From Gammaproteobacteria bacterium (lineage in GTDB: Bacteria > Pseudomonadota > Gammaproteobacteria > Chromatiales > Sedimenticolaceae), in the NCBI GenBank assembly GCA_020445165.1, contig JAGRHE010000161.1, positions 1 through 6,293 on the forward strand: a stretch of DNA of 6,293 bases. The letters are read 5' to 3'. Below are positions 1-5,400 of this stretch, piece after piece. The notes beneath the pieces are model-generated. The model was not told the origin of the DNA and searched no databases. It was given only the letters and a program-made list of their open reading frames with translations. A program made the position numbers and the translations under genes. Numbering within the stretch: the first letter of the stretch is position 1; every line of letters begins with the position of its first letter.

Positions 1-1
1 G

Positions 2-982
2 CTGATCATGGGCAAGACGGTCACTGCCGAGTGCGCCTACCTGGCGCCGGGCAAAACGCGTAACCCGCACAACCCGCAGCACACTCCCGGCGGGTCCTCG
101 TCCGGATCGGCTGCGGCGGTCGCCGCCGGCATGGTGCCGCTGGCGGTCGGCACCCAGACCGGTGGCTCGGTGATCCGGCCGGCGTCGTACTGCGGCATTG
201 TCGGTTTCAAGCCGACCTTCGGCCTGATCCCGCGCAGCGGCGTACTGCACACCTCGCGTCACCTCGACACCATCGGCACCTTCGGCCGCACGGTCGAAGA
301 CGCCGCACTGCTGGCCGACGTGCTGGCCGGGTACGACCCGGGCGATCCCGACACGACGCCGACGGCACCACCGCGGATCCTGGAAACCGCACTCAGCGAG
401 CCGCCGGTCACGCCGCAGTTCGCGTTCATCCAGACACCGGCTTGGAGTGACATCGCGCCGGACTGCGCCGAGGGCTTCGCCGAGCTGCGCGACGCACTCG
501 GCGACAATTGCGACACCTTCGAGCTGCCACCGATCTTCGCCGAAGGCAGCGCGGCACAGCGTCGCATCCACATGGCCGAGTTCGCCCACAACATGCGCCG
601 CTACCACGCCCATGGCGCCGAGCGCCTGGCCCGCGAGACCCTGACAGCGATCGCGGAAGGCAACGCGATCAGCGCGATCGATTACCTGGCCGCCTGCGAC
701 TGGCCGGACACCCTGTACGCCGGTCTGAGCGAGATATTCGGCCGCTACGATGCGATCATCACGCCGGCCGCACCGGGCGAGGCGACGGCCGGTCTGGCCA
801 GCACCGGCAGTGCCGCATTCAACGTGCTGTGGACCCTGACCGGCGTGCCGGCCGTGACCTTGCCGTTGCTCAGCGGCGCCAACGGTCTGCCGATCGGCGT
901 GCAACTGATCGGTCCACGTAACCAGGACGGCCGCCTGATGCGCACCGCGCGCTGGCTGGTCGAATCACTCGCCGAGGCATGA
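2..982 (+). CDS. Amidase signature family enzyme, 5'-truncated by the window edge
   Basis: This is the C-terminal part of an amidase-signature hydrolase, a family that cleaves C-N bonds of amides (amidase, GatA, allophanate hydrolase and relatives). The reading frame is open at the left edge, so the ATG at 8 is most likely internal. Family members are usually about 430-480 residues, so roughly the first third is missing, including the catalytic lysine. Counting from the ATG at 8, the glycine/serine-rich signature starts at GGSSSG (28-33). The cis-serine is Ser30 and the acyl-nucleophile serine is Ser54 in TGGSVIRPAS, and their 24-residue spacing is the family norm. A second conserved block, GIVGFKPTFG, follows at about 63-72. 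The C-terminal GVPAVTLPL and GLPIGVQLIG segments are also typical. The substrate cannot be inferred. The stop codon overlaps the ribosome binding site of the next small gene, so the two are probably co-transcribed. Confidence 0.93.
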   Translation: MIMGKTVTAECAYLAPGKTRNPHNPQHTPGGSSSGSAAAVAAGMVPLAVGTQTGGSVIRPASYCGIVGFKPTFGLIPRSGVLHTSRHLDTIGTFGRTVEDAALLADVLAGYDPGDPDTTPTAPPRILETALSEPPVTPQFAFIQTPAWSDIAPDCAEGFAELRDALGDNCDTFELPPIFAEGSAAQRRIHMAEFAHNMRRYHAHGAERLARETLTAIAEGNAISAIDYLAACDWPDTLYAGLSEIFGRYDAIITPAAPGEATAGLASTGSAAFNVLWTLTGVPAVTLPLLSGANGLPIGVQLIGPRNQDGRLMRTARWLVESLAEA

Positions 983-992
983 GGAGAGTCCG

Positions 993-1169
993 ATGACCGA
1001 CAAGATCATGGCCATTTTGGCACTGGCAACGATGATCACCTTTCTCGGCGTGGTCGCCTGGTTCGTGCCGGAAACCGACCTGATCATCGTGATCGCGCTG
1101 GTTTCGTTGCTCGCGATCTACGACTTCTGGAGTTTGCTGCGCGGACCGCGCAAAGACGCCGACGCCTGA
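993..1169 (+). CDS. Small two-helix membrane protein, 58 residues, unknown function
   Basis: This short ORF begins at ATG 993 and ends at TGA 1167-1169. A strong ribosome binding site, GAGGAG (981-986), overlaps the amidase stop codon and lies 6 nt before the ATG, which decides the start and indicates translational coupling. The 58-residue product starts MTDKIMAILALAT. It has two hydrophobic segments, at about residues 5-25 and 29-50, joined by a short turn containing PETD. The tail RGPRKDADA is charged and carries basic residues just after the second helix. By the positive-inside rule, both ends probably face the cytoplasm. I do not recognise a named family. Its position behind the amidase suggests a shared transcript but gives no function. 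The coding call rests on the ribosome binding site, the coupling and the clean amphipathic layout. Confidence 0.72.
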   Translation: MTDKIMAILALATMITFLGVVAWFVPETDLIIVIALVSLLAIYDFWSLLRGPRKDADA

Positions 1170-1171
1170 CC

Positions 1172-1187
1172 AGGTCGACGGCGACCT
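1172..1187. other. Short hairpin in the convergent gap
   Basis: AGGTCG (1172-1177) and CGACCT (1182-1187) form a 6-bp stem with a four-base ACGG loop. It sits in the 16-bp gap between the 58-residue membrane protein gene and the convergent hydroxyacid dehydrogenase gene, touching the latter's stop codon. There is no T-run on either strand, so it is at best a weak transcription end signal. Confidence 0.25.
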
Positions 1188-2151
1188 AAGCCAGCCGATC
1201 ACCCGGCTCGCGCCCGGCAATGATTGCATCCAGGTTGTCGAGCGCGCGGAATCCCATCGCATCGCGCGTCTCGCGGGTCGCGCTGCCGATATGCGGCAAC
1301 AGGAAGGTGTTGTCCAACTCCCGGTAACGCGGGTCGATATCCGGCTCGTTGTTGAACACGTCCAGCCCGGCGGCGAACAGCTTGCCCGACAGCAATGCAG
1401 CGATCAGCGCATCGTCGTCGATCACGGCGCCACGCGCGGTGTTGACGATCACGGCACCGTCCGGCAGGGCCGCGATGCGCTCGGCGTTGATCAGGCCGGT
1501 GGTCTGTGGCGTCGCCGGGCAGTGGATCGAAAGAAAGTCGCATTGCGGCAGCATGGTCATCAGGTCGTCGTGAAAGACTGCGCCCCGCTCCAGCGAGGGA
1601 TCGATGCGTTTCCGGTTGTGGTACAGGATCGGCATGTCGAAGGCACGCGCACGGCGCGCCATCACCTGGCCGACCCGACCCATGCCGATGATGCCCAGTC
1701 GCTTGCCGGTCACCTCGATGCCCAGGCCGCCAGTCGCGCTCCAGTCACCCCAGGTGTTGCTGCGCAGGGTCTGCGCCCCCTCGTGTGCACGGCGTGCGGC
1801 GGCCAACAGCAACAGCATCGCGACCTCGGCCGTGGCGTTGCTGAGCACGTCGGGTGTATTGGTGACCACGATGCCACGCGCCTTCGCTGCTGCGAGGTCG
1901 ATATGATCGTAACCGACCGAGAAACTGCAGATCGCGCACACGCTGTCGGGCAGGCTGGCGATCAAGTCGGCATCCAGCCGTTCGGTATGACAGGGGATGA
2001 TCGCCCGCACGCCATCGGCACGTGCCAGCAGTTGCGTGCGGTCGTAGATCAGGTCGTCGGCATTCAAGCGCGGCGCATAGTCGCGCACCAGGCGCTGTTC
2101 GACGGCATCCGGCAGTCGGCGGGTGACGAGGACCTCGGCTTTTTCTGGCAT
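1186..2151 (-). CDS. D-2-hydroxyacid dehydrogenase, glyoxylate/hydroxypyruvate reductase type
   Basis: This is an NAD(P)-dependent D-2-hydroxyacid dehydrogenase of 321 residues, the usual length. Such enzymes reduce 2-oxoacids such as glyoxylate and hydroxypyruvate in the cytoplasm. The N-terminal catalytic half carries SFSVGYDHIDL (76-86), followed by NTPDVLSNATAE (98-109). The nucleotide-binding motif GMGRVG lies at 156-161. The catalytic triad is Arg240 in NTARGAVID, Glu269 in NNEP and His287 in LPHIGSAT. The strand-2 end reads HNRKR (178-182), with basic residues and no acidic residue, which favours NADPH; this is an inference. I chose ATG 2151 (MPEKAEVL) because beta-strand 1 follows directly. 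An in-frame ATG at 2178 would add nine residues, and neither start has a convincing ribosome binding site. The frame stays open further upstream but would run into the divergent gene. It most resembles GhrB/GyaR, but the substrate is not certain. Confidence 0.93.
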   Translation of the reverse strand: MPEKAEVLVTRRLPDAVEQRLVRDYAPRLNADDLIYDRTQLLARADGVRAIIPCHTERLDADLIASLPDSVCAICSFSVGYDHIDLAAAKARGIVVTNTPDVLSNATAEVAMLLLLAAARRAHEGAQTLRSNTWGDWSATGGLGIEVTGKRLGIIGMGRVGQVMARRARAFDMPILYHNRKRIDPSLERGAVFHDDLMTMLPQCDFLSIHCPATPQTTGLINAERIAALPDGAVIVNTARGAVIDDDALIAALLSGKLFAAGLDVFNNEPDIDPRYRELDNTFLLPHIGSATRETRDAMGFRALDNLDAIIAGREPGDRLA

Positions 2152-2238
2152 ATCGCTGTCCCGGTTAAGGCCCGACATCGGCGGGCCGGGTTGCAGATGA
2201 AAGGAAACGGTCACGGTACCAACCGCTGCGTCCTGTCG

Positions 2239-2244
2239 ATTATA
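2239..2244 (-). promoter_or_regulatory. Candidate -10 box for the hydroxyacid dehydrogenase
   Basis: The minus strand reads TATAAT here, a perfect sigma-70 -10 hexamer in GC-rich surroundings. It would place the transcript start about 80 nt before the dehydrogenase ATG at 2151. No good -35 hexamer stands at 16-18 bp, so activity may need an activator. Confidence 0.45.
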
Positions 2245-2303
2245 GGGAACGGCGGAAGACCGAAATCGACCGCTGGGCGCCCGACGGTAGCACTTCCGCT
2301 GCC

Positions 2304-2318
2304 TGGCACCTGGCTGGC
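2304..2318 (+). promoter_or_regulatory. Candidate sigma-54 (-24/-12) promoter
   Basis: TGGCAC (2304-2309), then 5 nt, then TGGC (2315-2318) matches the sigma-54 consensus TGGCAC-N5-TTGC at nine of ten positions. The GG and GC dinucleotides have the required 10-nt spacing. Transcription would start near 2330, giving a leader of about 37 nt before the GlcG-like ATG at 2367. A sigma-70-like CATAAT lies at 2331-2336 but has no usable -35. No activator site was identified, and one-mismatch hits do occur by chance. Confidence 0.3.
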
Positions 2319-2366
2319 GTAACATTCCTCCATAATGGACCAGGACCTGACCCGGGGGAGCACGAC

Positions 2367-2801
2367 ATGCGTTCCATCGATCTAGACATCGCCAACCGGA
2401 TGATCGACGGCGTGTTCGCGCAGGCAGCGGCACGCGGTCTGCCGCACCTGGCTGCCGCGGTGCTCGATCCCGGCGGCCACCTGGTCGCGCTGCAGCGCCA
2501 GGACGGGGTCAGCTTCCTGCGCGCCGATATCTGCCAGGGCAAGGCCTGGGGTGCCCTGGCGATGGGGGTCGATTCGCGCGTGCTGGCCGAGCGCTACACG
2601 GCCGAGCCGCAGCAACAGGGCTTCATCCATGCGCTGCAGGCGATGTCCGGTGGCCGGATCGTGACCCTGCCCGGGGGCGTTCTGATCCGTGATGGTAACG
2701 GCAGCCTGCTCGGAGCACTCGGTGTCGCCGGCGGGCCATCGGAGCAGGACGAGGCCTGCGCGATCGCCGCGATCGAGGCACTCGGCATGATCGCGGGGTA
2801 G
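2367..2801 (+). CDS. GlcG/HbpS family (DUF336, haem-degrading-like) protein
   Basis: This 144-residue protein belongs to the GlcG/HbpS/PduO-C family (Pfam Haem_degrading, formerly DUF336). The length is typical for a single-domain member. Family hallmarks are visible in order: AAVLDPGGHLVALQRQDG (30-47), KAWGALAMG (59-67), LPGGVLIRDG (102-110, approximate) and the C-terminal GALGVAGGPSEQDEACA (116-132). The start is well supported by GGGGGAG (2354-2360) placed 6 nt before the ATG. No signal peptide is seen, so a cytoplasmic location is likely. Some family members bind haem or cobalamin, and others are encoded in glycolate/glyoxylate operons with no settled biochemical role. Here it is followed after only 5 nt by a tartronate semialdehyde reductase-type gene, so the two are almost certainly co-transcribed. 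I infer an accessory role in that hydroxyacid pathway. Confidence 0.9.
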   Translation: MRSIDLDIANRMIDGVFAQAAARGLPHLAAAVLDPGGHLVALQRQDGVSFLRADICQGKAWGALAMGVDSRVLAERYTAEPQQQGFIHALQAMSGGRIVTLPGGVLIRDGNGSLLGALGVAGGPSEQDEACAIAAIEALGMIAG

Positions 2802-2806
2802 GCCTG

Positions 2807-3715
2807 ATGGCGGTCGCAGGAACTTCCTTGCCAGGCACGCCCTTACTGGATCAGCGGATCGGTTTTGCCGGTCTTGGCCTGATGGGTCGACCCATGGCGC
2901 TGCACCTGCACCGGGCCGGTGCGCGCATGGCCTTGTGGAACCGCACCCGTACCGTGGCCGACAAGCTGCGGCAACCGGGCATGACGGTGTGCGCGACACC
3001 TGCCGACCTTGCCGACCAGGCCGACACCGTGCTGCTGATGCTGGCCGACACCGCGGCCGTCGAGCAGGTGCTGTTCGGCGAACAGGGACTCGCCGGCAGC
3101 CTGAAGCCCGGTTCGCTGCTGATCGATATGGGCACGACAGCGGTCATGGCGACGCGCGACTTCGCGGCGCGTCTGGCCGAAAACGGGGTCGCCTATATCG
3201 ATGCGCCGGTGTCCGGCGGCGAGATCGGTGCCCGCGATGCGAGCCTGACCATCATGGCCGGCGGTGATGACGACGCAATCAGCCGGGCACGGCCGTTGTT
3301 CGATGTACTGGGCACACGCTTCACCCATGTCGGTGCTGTCGGCGCCGGACAGGTCGCGAAAGCCGCCAACCAGATCATCGTGGGACTCAACATCGGCGCG
3401 GTGGCCGAGGCGCTGGCGCTGGTTCAGGCGGCCGGCGTGGATCCGGCCCGGGTGCGCGAGGCACTGTTGGGTGGGTTTGCCGCGTCACGCATTCTCGAGG
3501 TGCACGGCCTGCGCATGATCGAGCAGCGCTTCGAACCGGGCGCGCGTGCGACCACGCAACACAAGGACATGCGCCAGGCATGTGAGCTGGCGGAACAGCT
3601 CGGCCAGCACCTGCCGGCCACCGAGCTCGGCCGGGAGCTGTACCGGCAACTGATCGACCGCGGCGATGGCGATCTCGATCACAGCGCCCTGATTCGTCTG
3701 CTGCGCGACAGCTGA
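2807..3715 (+). CDS. 3-hydroxyisobutyrate dehydrogenase family oxidoreductase (tartronate semialdehyde/glyoxylate reductase-like)
   Basis: This 302-residue NAD(P)-dependent beta-hydroxyacid dehydrogenase belongs to the family of 3-hydroxyisobutyrate dehydrogenase, GarR/GlxR and GLYR. The Rossmann motif GLGLMG is at 22-27 and strand 2 ends in WNRT (44-47), a pattern usually linked to NADPH use. The substrate-binding signature DAPVSGGEIGA spans 132-142. The catalytic lysine is Lys185 in GAGQVAKAANQ. The C-terminal helical domain is complete. Length is at the upper end for the family because about 17 residues precede the first strand. A TTG at 2828, in frame and 6 nt behind AGGA (2818-2821), would give a more usual N-terminus and is a plausible alternative start. 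The gene lies 5 nt after the GlcG-like gene. Tartronate semialdehyde reductase is my preferred role from context, but 3-hydroxyisobutyrate or succinic semialdehyde activity cannot be excluded. Confidence 0.92.
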   Translation: MAVAGTSLPGTPLLDQRIGFAGLGLMGRPMALHLHRAGARMALWNRTRTVADKLRQPGMTVCATPADLADQADTVLLMLADTAAVEQVLFGEQGLAGSLKPGSLLIDMGTTAVMATRDFAARLAENGVAYIDAPVSGGEIGARDASLTIMAGGDDDAISRARPLFDVLGTRFTHVGAVGAGQVAKAANQIIVGLNIGAVAEALALVQAAGVDPARVREALLGGFAASRILEVHGLRMIEQRFEPGARATTQHKDMRQACELAEQLGQHLPATELGRELYRQLIDRGDGDLDHSALIRLLRDS

Positions 3716-3752
3716 AAGGCCGAACCACAGCGGGACTCAGTCGCTGTCGCGC
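3703..3752. terminator. Possible transcription end structure between convergent genes
   Basis: GCGCGACAGC (3703-3712) and GCTGTCGCGC (3743-3752) are a perfect 10-bp inverted repeat with a 30-nt loop. It spans the 21-bp gap between the convergent 3' ends of the reductase and the 461-residue protein genes. A shorter alternative stem, ACAGCG/CGCTGT (3727-3732 and 3742-3747), lies inside. On the plus strand the stem is followed by TTTAT; on the minus strand no T-run follows. Both arms also encode the Arg-Asp-Ser that ends each protein, so the symmetry may be partly a coding coincidence. Confidence 0.3.
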
Positions 3753-5122
3753 TTTATCTCGCTCAGGGTCAACACCTGGAGTGACTCGATATTGCGCAGC
3801 GGTACGAACACGCTGAACCGGCCACCATGCATCAGCTGCTCGATCTCGGCCTCGCCGTTGTCGACGTTCTTGAGCACGCCTTCGCGCAGCGGCTGCCCGC
3901 GCGGCTGGATACGCACCTCGCTGTCGACATGTGCAGCAATCGCCGACACCGGCACGTCAACGAAAACACGCCGCTTGAGGACGCGTCGCGGCGCGCTGGC
4001 AGCGGACTCGTTCTGCTCGTCCTGCGCATCGGCTTCGGCCAGCAAGCCGGCCAGGTTGCGCGCATCCTGACGCTCCCAGTGGAAGCTGGTATCTGCGATC
4101 GGCCGGTCGTTGAGGCTGATGCGCACGCCGAGCTGTGACCACAGCTGGTCCGGCGGCATGAAGGCCAGACTGAGCAGGCCAACCGGTTTGGCCGGCTTGC
4201 CCTGGACCCGGAACTCACCCCATTCGCTGTAGAAGCGACGCACCGCCTCGCTCAGTCCGGCGCCAAGCGACAGACCCTGGGCGCTCAGCTGCGCCAGCGC
4301 ATGTTCCGCCAGTTGCGCGCTCCACAACTGGACCGGCTGATCGGTGCCGATGGCGCACATCTTGACCGCCTGGCGGCCAAATGCCGGATCGACCCGCACC
4401 GCCGCATCGAATTCGGCCAGCGCGGTGGTCGGCGAGGAACCGGCACCGAGGGTCGCGATATCGACATCGTCGAAAGTGGCACTGAGCCTGATCGATTCGA
4501 CGTCGCGGATCACGGCCTCGAACACGACATCCAGGGAGTGTTTCGCCTCGTTCACACGGTAACTGCCGTCGATGTCGATCGTCAGATCACTGAAACCCAG
4601 TTGCTGCAAGGTGCGCGGATCGATCCGCAAGCCATCGGCGCACGGACCACTGAGCGTAATCTCCGCCGCGCCGGGCACTTGTTCGGCCTGGTCGTCGGCG
4701 GGTGGCGCGACGACCGGGTCGACAACGGTATCCTGCTCGACCATCTGGTTCAGCAGGGCCGATTTCAGCGGCAGCGTGATGCCCCGGACGTTGAAGCCAA
4801 GCTGGGTCGGTGGCACGTCCTCGCCGGGAGTCCAACGCCCGCCGCGCAGGAAGAACATCGGATCGTCACTGCTCAGGCGAACACTGTCGACGGCGACCGT
4901 GTCCGGCTGGTCATTCGGCTGGATCGTGATCCCATGGACCGTTGCCGCACCGCGCAGATCGGTGCTGATGTCGGCATAACGGATGGTGGCGTAGTTCGCC
5001 GCCGCCAGAACCAGGTCGTCGACCGTGCTCTTCACCTGATAGAAGGCCACGCCCTTGGCGATGCCGTACAACGCCAGTGGAACGAGTGGCAAAAGCAGCC
5101 ATTTGGCGCTACCTGATTTCAT
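3737..5122 (-). CDS. Membrane-anchored envelope protein of unknown function, 461 residues
   Basis: I do not recognise a named family. The 461-residue product has one hydrophobic segment at about residues 8-27 with lysines before it, consistent with an uncleaved inner-membrane anchor and a large periplasmic part. Residues 30-350 alternate short beta-like stretches and helices. The N-terminal block TDLRGAATVHGITIQPND (54-71) resembles the strand patterns of AsmA-like or DUF945-like envelope proteins, but only loosely. The only cysteines are Cys161 and Cys256, which could form a disulfide. A polar linker rich in Q, E and S (about 363-380) leads to a compact C-terminal region (about 385-455), whose pattern of strands suggests a small SH3/LSm-like barrel. 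The start is supported by AAAGGAA, about 8 nt before the ATG. The gene was probably the next one in an operon with the DJ-1 gene before a 263-bp element was inserted between them. Confidence 0.8.
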   Translation of the reverse strand: MKSGSAKWLLLPLVPLALYGIAKGVAFYQVKSTVDDLVLAAANYATIRYADISTDLRGAATVHGITIQPNDQPDTVAVDSVRLSSDDPMFFLRGGRWTPGEDVPPTQLGFNVRGITLPLKSALLNQMVEQDTVVDPVVAPPADDQAEQVPGAAEITLSGPCADGLRIDPRTLQQLGFSDLTIDIDGSYRVNEAKHSLDVVFEAVIRDVESIRLSATFDDVDIATLGAGSSPTTALAEFDAAVRVDPAFGRQAVKMCAIGTDQPVQLWSAQLAEHALAQLSAQGLSLGAGLSEAVRRFYSEWGEFRVQGKPAKPVGLLSLAFMPPDQLWSQLGVRISLNDRPIADTSFHWERQDARNLAGLLAEADAQDEQNESAASAPRRVLKRRVFVDVPVSAIAAHVDSEVRIQPRGQPLREGVLKNVDNGEAEIEQLMHGGRFSVFVPLRNIESLQVLTLSEIKRDSD

Positions 5123-5137
5123 CCAACAGTTCCTTTA

Positions 5138-5169
5138 GTGTGGTGAGTCAGAAGTTCATTGCGTTTCAG
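5138..5169 (+). repeat. Left terminal inverted repeat of the MITE-like element
   Basis: These 32 bases pair with 5369-5400. The first 20 positions are identical to the right end read on the opposite strand. The remaining 12 differ at three positions (23rd-percentile-type claims are not made; the differences are at positions 21, 24 and 26), all A/G transitions. It directly follows the TA at 5136-5137. Confidence 0.85.
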
Positions 5170-5264
5170 AGCCCCACAAGCGGGCCAAGAAAAGGCGCAG
5201 TCCGCGGGGAATGGCCAGCCCTTTCCAAGGACTGCAACACGGTGTTGGTCCGCTTGTGGGGCTC
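5169..5264. repeat. Internal inverted repeat, arm A
   Basis: GAGCCCCACAAGCGG (5169-5183) and its exact complement CCGCTTGTGGGGCTC (5250-5264) form a perfect 15-bp stem. A second nested stem, GCAGTCC (5197-5203) with GGACTGC (5229-5235), lies inside. Arm A abuts the left terminal repeat. In RNA it would be a long hairpin. Confidence 0.85.
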
Positions 5265-5275
5265 CCTTCGGGCGC

Positions 5276-5365
5276 GGCTGTGCGACCCCTTGGCGTTGTT
5301 GCCTTTGCTCGCAAGGGGGGTGGCCATTGCTGCGCAAATGCGCCTAGCCAAGAAGTCGCACAGCC
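5276..5365. repeat. Internal inverted repeat, arm B
   Basis: GGCTGTGCGAC (5276-5286) pairs with GTCGCACAGCC (5355-5365). After a 2-nt mismatch, CTTGGC (5289-5294) pairs with GCCAAG (5347-5352). This gives a 19-position stem with 17 pairs. Arm B lies three bases inside the right terminal repeat. A short CCTTCGGG turn (5265-5272) separates it from arm A. Confidence 0.85.
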
Positions 5366-5368
5366 ACG

Positions 5369-5400
5369 CTGAAATGTAACGAACTTCTGACTCACCACAC
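5369..5400 (-). repeat. Right terminal inverted repeat of the MITE-like element
   Basis: This is the inverted partner of 5138-5169 with 29 of 32 matches. It is followed by TA (5401-5402). The complement of its last base (5400) together with that TA forms the TAG stop codon of the DJ-1 family gene on the minus strand. Confidence 0.85.

Larger units (their letters stand above)
5138..5400. mobile_element. MITE-like element, 263 bp, TA-flanked, no transposase
   Basis: The element has 32-bp terminal inverted repeats with 29 matches; the outer 20 bases are perfect, beginning GTGTGGTGAGTCAGAAGTTC. It is bordered by TA on both sides (5136-5137 and 5401-5402), the expected target duplication of IS630/Tc1-mariner type transposases. 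It contains no plausible transposase or other gene. Two internal stem structures fill most of the interior, so the whole element can fold into a branched, cruciform-like shape. It sits between two minus-strand genes, and its right end contributes the G of the upstream gene's TAG stop. Family assignment is by target site and architecture only. The parental transposon is not in this window. It accounts for essentially the whole non-coding stretch of 277 bp between the genes. Confidence 0.85.

Noticed and set aside
1291..2322. Long plus-strand reading frame of 343 codons
   Set aside because: It lies antisense to the well-supported hydroxyacid dehydrogenase and its leader, has no family-like motifs and is rich in Arg, Gln and His as expected for a shadow frame in GC-rich DNA.
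2152..2433. N-terminal extension of the hydroxyacid dehydrogenase to 415 residues
   Set aside because: The extension would overlap the divergent GlcG-like gene and its promoter region and has no family similarity; the fold begins at MPEKAEVL.
4301..5116. Long plus-strand reading frame of 271 codons
   Set aside because: It is antisense to the 461-residue protein gene, has a composition dominated by Arg, Asp and Gly, no ribosome binding site and no recognisable domain.
5123..5160. Outward promoter at the MITE end driving the 461-residue protein gene
   Set aside because: On the minus strand I could not find a -35/-10 pair with acceptable spacing; only weak hexamer-like fragments are present.
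5077..5379. Possible 100-codon gene across the MITE-like element
   Set aside because: It starts inside the neighbouring gene on the opposite strand and runs through the inverted repeats; there is no transposase motif and no ribosome binding site. It is better explained by open frame in structured DNA.
5123..5399. Rho-independent terminator in the gap instead of a mobile element
   Set aside because: The terminal repeats are about 200 bp apart, no T-run follows, and the flanking TA pair with a clean reconstructed empty site fits transposition better.
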